In this document: positions 7,889-13,446 of the stretch, piece after piece
Layout of the letters: every line of letters begins with the position of its first letter
How positions within the stretch are numbered: the stretch's first letter is position 1
Assembly: GCA_030615305.1 (NCBI GenBank)
Contig: JAUWZL010000008.1
Location: 1 to 13,446, forward strand
Direction of reading: 5' to 3'
From: Dehalococcoidia bacterium
Lineage (GTDB): Bacteria; Chloroflexota; Dehalococcoidia; Dehalococcoidales; JAUWZL01
Length of the DNA stretch: 13,446 nucleotides
The notes under the pieces: model-generated
Databases searched by the model: none
The model's input: only the letters and a program-made list of their open reading frames with translations
Told to the model about the DNA's origin: nothing
Program-made: the position numbers and the translations under genes

Positions 7889-10318
7889 TTGCCTTATGCT
7901 GAGGTCAGTGTTAATTCACCAGTAGCCCAGCGCCAAGCTTTTAGCTACACCATCCCAGAGAGCTTGAGTGTTGACATCGGGCAGGCAGTGTGGGTCCCCT
8001 TTGGCGACAAGGTCCTCCAGGGTATAGTTTTAGAGCTGAGCCAGTACCCTTCGGTGGAGGAAACCAGAGAAATAGCCGGCTTAATTGAGTCCCGTCCGAT
8101 ACTTTCCCCGGCCCATGTCAGGCTTGCCCGCTGGCTCAGCGATTACTACCTCTGCCCCCTCTTTGACGCCGTAGCCTTAATGCTACCGCCAGGCTTTGAG
8201 CGTAAGACACTCACCTTCATCTCGGCTTCAGCCGCCGCCGATAAATATGATTTATCCACTCTTACCACAGAGCAGAGACAGGTTATGGAACTAGCCCAAA
8301 GGCAAGGCAGGGTCAGTCTCAGGCGACTGGAAAAGGCGCTGGGTAAGAAAAGGGCCCAGGCTACCATCTGGCAACTAATTAGACGTGGTCTCATAGTTAG
8401 AAGCTATGGGCTGGAGCCGGTCAGGGTAAGACCCAAGGAAGAGCTCTACCTCAGTCTGACACTAGAGGCTGATAAGGCCTGGCAGGAAGCAGTCAAACTG
8501 CTCAAGAGAAGGGCGACCAAACAGGCGGCCCTTCTTGAATTCCTGGCCCAGCAGCCAGAACCGATGCCCCAGGCTGAAGCCGTAAGAAGCACTATGTGCC
8601 AGGCAGCAACAGTTAAAGCTTTGGTGAACAAAGGTTTAGTAACAGTTCAGCATATTGAAATAAAACGCCAACCGATTTCCTACCAGGCTATCAAACCGTC
8701 GCCGCCGCTCAGGCTGACCACTGCCCAAAAATCAGCTCTTAGCTCCATTAAGGAAAGCCTCAAGCAAAACAAATCGTCTCTATTTCTGCTCCACGGGGTT
8801 ACCGGCAGCGGCAAGACAGAGGTCTACCTTCAGGCCCTGGCCGAGGCAGTAAAGCTGGGCAAACGCGGTATTGTTCTGGTGCCAGAGATCGCCCTTACCC
8901 CTCAGACCATAGAACGATTTGCTTCCCGTTTTCCCCATAAGGTAGCCGTTCTTCACAGTAAACTCTCCCTGGGAGAGCAATTTGACCAGTGGCGGCAAAT
9001 GAGAGACGGTGAACTTGATGTCGTCATCGGTCCCCGCAGCGCTATTTTTGCTCCCCAACCCAATCTGGGCTTAATAGTTATTGATGAGGAGCACGAATGG
9101 GCCTATAAACAGCAGGATTTATCGCCCAGATACCACACCCGTGATGTGGCCCTCAAGCTGGCTGAGCTTACTGGTGCAGTAGTTATCCTGGGCAGTGCCA
9201 CTCCCGATGTGGAGACCTACTACCACGCTCAAAGAGGAGACTACCAGCTGCTTGAGCTCCCCGAGCGGCTCACCCCCCATGAGGGGTCAGCCCTGCCCCA
9301 GGTTGAAGTGGTTGATCTAAGGGAAGAGCTAAAGGCGGGCAACAGGAGCATTTTCAGCCGCTCTCTTAAACTGGCCATAGATAAAGCAGTGGCTAACAAA
9401 GAGCAGGTGATCCTGTTTGTCAATCGGCGGGGAGCGGCCACCCTCATTCAGTGTCGTAACTGCGGTTTGGTGCTGTTCTGCCGCCGTTGCCAGGTCACCC
9501 TCAACTACCATTCGGCTGAAGATGCCCTGGTCTGCCACCAGTGTAATTACCGGATGGCAGTACCCCAGTTTTGTCCCCGGTGCCTAAGCCGCCGCATAAA
9601 ATTCCTGGGTATTGGCACTCAGAAACTAGAACAGGAAGCCGGGCATCTCTTCCATAAAGCCAGGCTGTTACGCTGGGATAGCGATGCCACCCGGGGGAAA
9701 CATTCCCATCAGGAAATATTAGATAGGTTCCGTAGCCGTGATGCCGACATCCTGATCGGCACCCAGATGGTGGCCAAGGGGCTGGACTTGCCCCAGGTCA
9801 CCCTGGTAGGAGTAGTTAATGCCGATACCGGCCTGAACCTGCCCGACTTTCGGGCAGGAGAGAGGACGTTTCAGCTCCTTTCCCAAGTGGTCGGCCGGGC
9901 TGGGCGGGGCCCTTTAGGCGGCCGGGCTATCATTCAGACCTACTACCCAGAGCACTATGCCATTCAGGCAGCAGTAAAACACGACTATAGACATTTCTAC
10001 AAGCAGGAAATTGCCTATCGCCTCAAGCTTAACAACCCTCCCTTCTTGCAACTGGTTCGCCTCACTTTCAGCCATAAAAACGATGCCCTTTGCCACAAGG
10101 AAGCGGAAAGAATGAAGCGACTGCTTACTTCAGAAAGAGAGGCCAAAGGGACTTATGATATCAGCCTGATTGGTCCGGCACCGGCATTTATTCACCGTCT
10201 AAGAGGTAGGTTCCGCTGGCAGCTTATTCTCCGCGGCGCTGAGTCATCTGCTTTTCTATCCCAGATAGCTATCCCCCAGGGCTGGACGGTAGATGTTGAC
10301 CCGGTAGGTCTTGCCTGA
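7889..10318 (+). CDS. priA: Primosomal protein N' (replication restart helicase PriA)
   Basis: 3'-5' superfamily 2 helicase that recognises stalled forks and reloads the replisome. Residues are numbered from the TTG start. Seen: N-terminal DNA-binding domain (AEVSVNSPVAQRQAFSYTIP, WVPFGDKVLQGIV); a winged-helix-like middle; Walker A HGVTGSGKTE near 302-311; Walker B IDEEH near 398-402; eight zinc-binding cysteines at 522, 525, 531, 534, 549, 552, 562 and 565; motif V region GTQMVAKGLDLP; and motif VI QVVGRAGRG near 666-674. At 809 aa it is slightly longer than E. coli PriA (732). TTG at 7889 has AAGGAG (7875-7880) eight bases upstream. The in-frame GTG at 7880 overlaps that ribosome site, so it is unlikely. 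Confidence 0.96.
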   Translation: MPYAEVSVNSPVAQRQAFSYTIPESLSVDIGQAVWVPFGDKVLQGIVLELSQYPSVEETREIAGLIESRPILSPAHVRLARWLSDYYLCPLFDAVALMLPPGFERKTLTFISASAAADKYDLSTLTTEQRQVMELAQRQGRVSLRRLEKALGKKRAQATIWQLIRRGLIVRSYGLEPVRVRPKEELYLSLTLEADKAWQEAVKLLKRRATKQAALLEFLAQQPEPMPQAEAVRSTMCQAATVKALVNKGLVTVQHIEIKRQPISYQAIKPSPPLRLTTAQKSALSSIKESLKQNKSSLFLLHGVTGSGKTEVYLQALAEAVKLGKRGIVLVPEIALTPQTIERFASRFPHKVAVLHSKLSLGEQFDQWRQMRDGELDVVIGPRSAIFAPQPNLGLIVIDEEHEWAYKQQDLSPRYHTRDVALKLAELTGAVVILGSATPDVETYYHAQRGDYQLLELPERLTPHEGSALPQVEVVDLREELKAGNRSIFSRSLKLAIDKAVANKEQVILFVNRRGAATLIQCRNCGLVLFCRRCQVTLNYHSAEDALVCHQCNYRMAVPQFCPRCLSRRIKFLGIGTQKLEQEAGHLFHKARLLRWDSDATRGKHSHQEILDRFRSRDADILIGTQMVAKGLDLPQVTLVGVVNADTGLNLPDFRAGERTFQLLSQVVGRAGRGPLGGRAIIQTYYPEHYAIQAAVKHDYRHFYKQEIAYRLKLNNPPFLQLVRLTFSHKNDALCHKEAERMKRLLTSEREAKGTYDISLIGPAPAFIHRLRGRFRWQLILRGAESSAFLSQIAIPQGWTVDVDPVGLA

Positions 10319-10323
10319 GTTTT

Positions 10324-10371
10324 AAAGGGTAGTCTAAGCAGGCAAATATTGCCAAACAATGGCTACTCTTT
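10324..10371. terminator. Probable bidirectional terminator between priA and the XRE gene
   Basis: AAAGGGTAG (10324-10332) pairs with CTACTCTTT (10363-10371) with one G-T wobble. Inside is a second hairpin, GGCAA/TTGCC (10341-10353). On the plus strand CTCTTTGTT follows; on the minus strand the AAAG arm becomes CTTTAAA. T tracts are short, so strength is uncertain, but the position between convergent genes fits. It includes the stop codon of the minus-strand gene. Confidence 0.45.
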
Positions 10372-10605
10372 GTTAAAACCGGGGGCGGTTGGCTCATCAG
10401 GGTCAAAATAGAAAAGGTCGTCAAGTCTATGTTCCGGGAAAGCCTTTACCGCCCCAATAATGAACTTTTGATTGATGCCACGCTTGCCCTCTCGCACCCG
10501 GTAAACCTGGCTTACCGATATTCCCATAGCCTTGGCCAACTCCGATAAGTTTTTAAAGCCCTTACAGCGACAGCTCAGATCAAAAACCCTCGTCTTTACT
10601 ATCAT
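10363..10605 (-). CDS. Small XRE-family helix-turn-helix regulator
   Basis: An 80-aa protein that is almost entirely one helix-turn-helix domain. After a short lead (MIVKTRVFDL), FKNLSELAKAMGISVSQVYRVREGKRGINQKFIIGAVKAF (about 17-56) gives the XRE/Cro pattern: helix, LAKAMGIS turn, recognition helix VSQVYRVREGKR. An acidic, Pro-containing tail follows. It should bind DNA as a dimer. The start is ATG at 10605, with GAAGGGG eight bases upstream; earlier in-frame starts up to 10674 lie in or beyond the promoter. A perfect palindrome covers its -10 box, so self-repression is likely. It is divergent from another XRE gene. Function in the cell is unknown. Confidence 0.85.
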   Translation of the reverse strand: MIVKTRVFDLSCRCKGFKNLSELAKAMGISVSQVYRVREGKRGINQKFIIGAVKAFPEHRLDDLFYFDPDEPTAPGFNKE

Positions 10606-10625
10606 AGCCACGACCCCTTCACGAC

Positions 10626-10664
10626 TACAGGCTATAATATAGCCTGTATTATGCCTTTTGTCAA
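10626..10664 (-). promoter_or_regulatory. Promoter with a 23-bp palindromic operator for the small XRE gene
   Basis: Minus strand: TTGACA (10659-10664), 17-bp spacer, TATATT (10636-10641), almost consensus. A perfect inverted repeat with 11-nt arms (TACAGGCTATA and its reverse complement) around one central base spans 10626-10648, covering the -10 and the predicted start near 10629. This is the expected geometry for dimeric autorepression by the gene product. Confidence 0.8.
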
Positions 10665-10674
10665 TACCTTGCAC

Positions 10675-10843
10675 AGATGATTTCTAATAATCCGTCAAAA
10701 TATATGCCAAAAGGCATCAAAACCTGCGGTATTTTTCACACCCTTCAAACGGACAATAACGGACAATGATGAAAGTTAACACTGCTGCTGAGCCGGTTTA
10801 GCCAGATTGCCTCTAGTCAATAAAATTTTTCAGTCATACCCCA
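10675..10843. other. Intergenic region between the divergent XRE genes, with several short repeats
   Basis: No ORF of note. It holds a direct repeat ACGGACAAT at 10749-10757 and 10759-10767 (10-bp period); an inverted repeat ATGCC-AAAA-GGCAT at 10704-10717; and CAAAAGGCAT at 10708-10717, which recurs inverted at 10651-10660 next to the -35 of the minus-strand gene. GCC-N4-GGC at 10706-10715 also occurs at 10853-10862 inside the plus-strand promoter. These could be operators for the flanking regulators. That is inference only. Confidence 0.4.
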
Positions 10844-10872
10844 TTGACTTTTGCCATTTGGCTAATTATAAT
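10844..10872 (+). promoter_or_regulatory. Near-consensus promoter giving a leaderless mRNA
   Basis: TTGACT (10844-10849), 17-bp spacer, perfect TATAAT (10867-10872). The start expected seven bases after the -10 falls at 10879-10880, on the ATG (10880-10882) of the regulator gene. No Shine-Dalgarno is present before that ATG. The spacer contains the small palindrome GCCATTTGGC (10853-10862). Confidence 0.72.
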
Positions 10873-10879
10873 TATATTT

Positions 10880-11278
10880 ATGAGTGATAGAGAGATCGGC
10901 CTGGGCGAAATAATCAGGCAGCAGAGGGTTACCACACCGCTGACGCTGCAAGAGCTAGCCAAAAAAGCAGGTGTATCCCCATCACACCTGGGGCGCATGG
11001 AGAGAGGTGAACGCTTCCCCTCGGCCCGTATTTTACGTAGAATTGCCAAGCCTTTAGGCTTCGAGGAGGAAGAGCTTTTTACTCTAGCCGGCTATCTATC
11101 CCCCCAGCCCAGCACCATATCCGAGGCACGGCCGAGCTACGGCAGCAGACGTCTGGACCCCTATGTCTCCAAGGTATTGGCACAGGAGCCAATTGAGGTA
11201 CAGCATGCCGTAATCGGCATCCTCTCCATTTTAAAAAGCATCGCCAAGGGCATGGCCAGAGAAAGCCTCCAAACATAA
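10880..11278 (+). CDS. XRE-family transcriptional regulator, probably leaderless
   Basis: A 132-aa protein with an N-terminal XRE/Cro domain: LGEIIRQQRVTTPLTLQELAKKAGVSPSHLGRMERGERFPSARILRRIAKPLGF in about 7-60, with LAKKAGVS turn and SPSHLGRMERGER recognition helix. After ELFTLAGYLS comes a Pro/Ser-rich linker, then a short helical C-terminal part (VQHAVIGILSILKSIAKGMA) that may dimerise or sense a ligand. The frame stays open to a TTG at 10844, but that codon is the -35 box, so the ATG at 10880 is the start. It is divergent from the small XRE gene; whether they regulate one another is not known. The C-terminal part matches no family I can name. Confidence 0.85.
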   Translation: MSDREIGLGEIIRQQRVTTPLTLQELAKKAGVSPSHLGRMERGERFPSARILRRIAKPLGFEEEELFTLAGYLSPQPSTISEARPSYGSRRLDPYVSKVLAQEPIEVQHAVIGILSILKSIAKGMARESLQT

Positions 11279-11325
11279 GAACCCGTACCTTATGATCTTA
11301 TTCACTGCCTGTGGATAGGTAATCT

Positions 11326-11352
11326 CATCTCTAGCCCCTCGGGGCAAAGATG
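11326..11352. other. Stable hairpin after the XRE gene
   Basis: CATCT and AGATG flank GCCCC-TC-GGGGC, giving a two-part stem with a small asymmetric internal loop, about 50 bases after the regulator stop. No T tract follows on either strand, so it is not a standard terminator. It may still stabilise the 3' end of the upstream mRNA. The rest of 11279-11379 shows nothing recognisable. Confidence 0.35.
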
Positions 11353-11379
11353 TCTCAAGTCACCCGTCAGCAACCCTGC

Positions 11380-11408
11380 TTGATAAATATAGGCTACTAG
11401 GGTATAGT
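11380..11408 (+). promoter_or_regulatory. Promoter of the truncated nucleotidyltransferase gene
   Basis: TTGATA (11380-11385), 17-bp spacer, TATAGT (11403-11408), each 5 of 6 consensus bases. The predicted start near 11415 leaves a leader of about four bases before ATG 11419 and no ribosome binding site. It looks intact although the gene it serves is truncated. Confidence 0.65.
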
Positions 11409-11418
11409 TTATTCCTAG

Positions 11419-11988
11419 ATGATAGCAGCAGTTGAGGCAGATTTGGAGCTATTACTTAAGAGTGCAGCCTTATCACTACTAACCCAGCTAAACAACTTTC
11501 TCGCCAGACAAAACATTCCAGCCTATGTTGTTGGTGGCTTTGTACGCGACCAGCTACTCCTAAGAGACACGGCTGATGTTGACATTGCCCTAAAGGCAGA
11601 TGCGCTGGAGGTCGCTCCCAACATAGCCACTGCTCTTGGTGGTAAGTATGTTCTTCTAGACAAGGTAAACCGGGTGGGCCGAGTAATTTTGGCTAGCAAG
11701 GGAGCCGGTACTGGGAAGTGGCAGATAGATTTCTCAACCATTGAAGATAGCATTGAAAAGGACCTTGGGCGGCGCGATTTCACCATAGATGCCATAGCAA
11801 TCAGCCTCGATAAGATAGTTTATCATCCTCACCCCCTGACCCCCTCTCCTTCAAAGGAGAGGGGGACGAAGTTGAAAAAGAGGGGCTTTGCCCCTCTTAG
11901 ACTGCTTATATTTTACTTCGGGATAATGAAAACTCTCTTGCCCCTGCACCTATATCTGCATACTCCCAAGATAACGCTGGTAAATTAG
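11419..11988 (+). pseudogene. Truncated CCA tRNA nucleotidyltransferase / poly(A) polymerase, head domain only
   Basis: The N-terminal ~134 residues are a class II nucleotidyltransferase head: YVVGGFVRDQLL (36-47), DVDIAL with metal-binding Asp53 and Asp55, and RRDFTIDAIAISL (118-130). Intact enzymes of about 400-480 aa continue with DPFGG.DL, then neck and tail domains that select ATP/CTP and bind tRNA. Here the homology stops at about codon 135 (near 11823-11828). The remaining ~55 codons come from a REP-like repeat (the HPHPLTPSPSKERG stretch) and unrelated DNA. I found no continuation of the gene in any frame up to the next gene. Without neck and tail it should not add CCA. Either a 3' deletion at a repeat, or the rest lies beyond the HNH/MscS region. 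A misassembly at the repeat is also possible. The promoter and head reading frame are undamaged. Confidence 0.82.
11828..11898. repeat. REP-like palindromic repeat with two hairpins, breaking the nucleotidyltransferase gene
   Basis: Starts with a CTCACCCCCTGAC lead. Hairpin 1 (11840-11865) has perfect 12-bp arms, CCCCCTCTCCTT and its complement, around 2 nt. Hairpin 2 (11878-11898) has perfect 9-bp arms, AAGAGGGGC and its complement, around TTT. Such CTCACCCC...CTCTCC-hairpin sequences are familiar dispersed intergenic repeats whose spurious translation is LTPSPSKERG. On the minus strand hairpin 2 is followed by CTTTTTC, so it can also terminate the convergent HNH gene. No clear target-site duplication was seen. 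Confidence 0.8.
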
Positions 11989-11999
11989 GTGTTAATTGC

Positions 12000-12962
12000 C
12001 TAAATCTTATCAATTGGGGCTAGCTTCAAAGCCTGGATATTGTTATATACCAAACCTCCGTCTTCAAACCGAAAATGGGTGGAAAACTTACATGTGGGGT
12101 CGATTAGAAGTGGGGTAGCTCCAATTTGTAACTTTCTGCCCTTTTCCCCCGCTAATTTTGCCTTATAAGCCTCATAGAGTACTTCAAATATCTTGATGTA
12201 AGAATCGTCCAAAAAGGGCATGAGAACAAGCTCACCAGCGATGATCAAACCCAAACAACTGACGTCAAGCGATTGCCAAAGTAAACCAATTTCAATCGTT
12301 CGGTCTCTTGGGTTTAGATAAACTCCTGGCGCATGTATCACGTGAGGAATTCCTCCTTTTGTTGAAAAAGAAGTAATTTTCTCTCTAACCGGAGCTAACA
12401 CCCGCTGCATAATATAAGGGTAACCCATGTAATGAAACAAGACTAAATAAGCCGAATGTAGATATGCTGCATTAACTACATCTGGAGATGACCTCAGCCT
12501 AAGTGAAAGTTGTGCTCTTTTGCCCGCAAATTCACCGAAGTCACTAGGCTCCATTCGTCGTGGAAGGTGACTAAGAAGTGAAAAACCCGTAACACGTCCT
12601 TTCCCAGGTACTTGCCGTATAACGAAACTCCATGAGAAACCATCGACTTCTGCCTGAGCAGGTATACCTTTATCAGGGACTATGCCTGCCAAAAATTCTT
12701 TTTCAGTAACGTAATTTTTCATTTGATTCTGCAGCCGATTGCCGATGCTATTGTTACATTCTCTACAAGTTAGGGTGGTAATAGAGGAGCCGATGCTCCG
12801 TGGTGGCACATGTTCGACTGTTAGGCTACGGCTTTCAACAGCTTCTCGTCCAAACTTTTGTAAACATATTGGGCATACAAAAGCCTCTCCGATATTTGAC
12901 TGAAACACAGTCAGACTTTTGTTATAAACATCAAATAGCTCATTCAGTTGCTTAAGACCCAT
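12000..12962 (-). CDS. HNH endonuclease-like protein (orphan)
   Basis: A 320-aa protein. Near the N-terminus (numbered from ATG 12962): CPIC (30-33), LTVEHVPPRSIGSS with His51, then LTCRECNNSIGNRLQNQM with Cys66, Cys69 and Asn70. This is a zinc-supported HNH pattern of the EHxPP...CxxCN...G type (HNH_5-like). The remaining ~230 residues are mixed alpha/beta and unrecognised, and may bind substrate or DNA. No methylase, integrase or helicase partner lies nearby, so a defence, homing or repair role is open. ATG 12962 has GGGG five bases upstream; GTG at 12968 is an alternative. The gene is visibly AT-richer: 33-42% GC in three 60-base lines counted by hand (12181, 12361, 12421) against 58% in one line of priA, which suggests transfer. 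It ends near the repeat that truncates the convergent gene. Confidence 0.8.
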   Translation of the reverse strand: MGLKQLNELFDVYNKSLTVFQSNIGEAFVCPICLQKFGREAVESRSLTVEHVPPRSIGSSITTLTCRECNNSIGNRLQNQMKNYVTEKEFLAGIVPDKGIPAQAEVDGFSWSFVIRQVPGKGRVTGFSLLSHLPRRMEPSDFGEFAGKRAQLSLRLRSSPDVVNAAYLHSAYLVLFHYMGYPYIMQRVLAPVREKITSFSTKGGIPHVIHAPGVYLNPRDRTIEIGLLWQSLDVSCLGLIIAGELVLMPFLDDSYIKIFEVLYEAYKAKLAGEKGRKLQIGATPLLIDPTCKFSTHFRFEDGGLVYNNIQALKLAPIDKI

Positions 12963-13028
12963 CTTCACCCCATTCTACCAGATTATCTGAATATCCCTTT
13001 CAGCACCTCTTCCAGCACCCCCTGCCAC

Positions 13029-13446
13029 TCACTCTCCAGCTACTGATGGTGGTGGAGAGTTACCGAAATAGACCTTGGTGTGCGGCCAAGGTATTTCTAT
13101 ACCATCAGCATCAAAGGCCTTCTTAAGGCGAAGTCGCAACTCCCTCATTACTGCCCATTGCTGCATGGGCTTGGTATTGCCTAAAATCTTGATATCTATC
13201 CCGGAGTCGCCCAGATTATTTACCCCCAGCGCTTGGGGGGCACTAGTAATCACTTCAGCCCAGTTCTTATCAGCAGCCATTTCTTGACCGACGCGATTGA
13301 TCACACTGATGGCATGGTCGAGGTCAGTGTCATAGGCTACCGAGATATCAAGGTTGACCCTAGCAAACGTTCTGGTGAAGTTGCTGGCTACCTTAATCTC
13401 ACCATTGGGCACATGGTGGACGGTGCCGTTGAAGTCACGAAGCACT
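13029..13446 (-). CDS. Mechanosensitive ion channel protein, MscS family (C-terminal part)
   Basis: Small-conductance mechanosensitive channels open under membrane tension to release solutes on osmotic downshock. Only the cytoplasmic C-terminal portion is in the window. LRDFNGTVHHVPNGEIKVASN is the characteristic MscS beta-domain stretch (phi-RDxxG...hhxPNxxI), followed by the alpha/beta vestibule domain (VNLDISVAYDTDLDHAI..., IDIKILGNTKPMQQWAVMRELRLRLKKAFDADGIEIPWPHTKVYFG). The membrane helices and the start lie beyond the right edge; the frame is open to the edge. The stop is 66 bp upstream of the HNH start on the same strand, so readthrough into that gene is possible. Confidence 0.93.
   Translation of the reverse strand, partial: VLRDFNGTVHHVPNGEIKVASNFTRTFARVNLDISVAYDTDLDHAISVINRVGQEMAADKNWAEVITSAPQALGVNNLGDSGIDIKILGNTKPMQQWAVMRELRLRLKKAFDADGIEIPWPHTKVYFGNSPPPSVAGE

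Noticed and set aside
10606..10674. Upstream start at 10674 for the small XRE gene
   Set aside because: It lies upstream of the -35 box of the evident promoter, so it would not be in the transcript.
10749..10767. Two ACGGACAAT copies as a CRISPR or iteron array
   Set aside because: Only two short copies with one base between; no spacers, further copies or origin-type genes nearby.
11320..11380. Possible riboswitch before the nucleotidyltransferase gene (GCAACCC-like stretch near a hairpin)
   Set aside because: It resembles SAM-type core bases only loosely, and the gene's promoter lies downstream of it, so it would not be in that mRNA.
11828..11999. Insertion sequence causing the gene truncation
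   Set aside because: No transposase frame, terminal inverted repeats of an IS, or target-site duplication could be seen; only palindromic repeat units.

Overview
The window reads as chromosomal DNA of a Dehalococcoidia-like Chloroflexota bacterium. I infer this from gene order and content, not from a database search. A B12-dependent class II ribonucleotide reductase sits behind nrdR. The division cluster is reduced to mraZ-rsmH-ftsA-ftsZ, with no mur, mraY, ftsI, ftsL, ftsQ or ftsW, as expected where peptidoglycan synthesis is reduced or absent. It lies back to back with trmD-rplS-priA. Core genes look about 50-58% GC.

Left part, minus strand (1-6391). nrdJ runs off the left edge; its start overlaps the nrdR stop (ATGA). 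The nrdR promoter carries two NrdR boxes 31 bp apart, so the operon should be repressed by its own first product when dATP is high. Upstream lies a separate minus-strand unit, mraZ-rsmH-ftsA-ftsZ. It ends in a strong intrinsic terminator and starts from a promoter followed by about 10-bp-spaced TGGGA-type repeats, the classical MraZ operator. Between rsmH and ftsA is a 97-nt gap with a coupled 11-codon ORF and a start-stop pair behind a perfect Shine-Dalgarno.

Centre, plus strand (6561-10318). trmD (tRNA m1G37 methyltransferase), rplS (L19) and priA (replication restart helicase) form a co-directional group. The trmD and priA starts are set by their ribosome binding sites. A long hairpin separates priA from the convergent gene that follows.

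Right part (10319-13446) is accessory in character. Two small divergent XRE-family regulators flank an intergenic region rich in repeats. One has a 23-bp perfect palindrome over its -10 box; the other has a near-consensus promoter that places transcription start at the ATG, so its mRNA should be leaderless. A tRNA nucleotidyltransferase/poly(A) polymerase gene follows, also with almost no leader. It is cut after the nucleotidyltransferase head domain by a palindromic REP-like repeat. An AT-richer orphan HNH nuclease-like gene converges on it, followed by the C-terminal part of an MscS-type mechanosensitive channel at the right edge.

I saw no tRNA, rRNA, CRISPR array or transposase gene, and no convincing new multi-gene system. 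The most informative points are the legible regulatory sites, the truncated CCA-type gene with its repeat, the leaderless regulator promoter, and the small coupled ORFs before ftsA.
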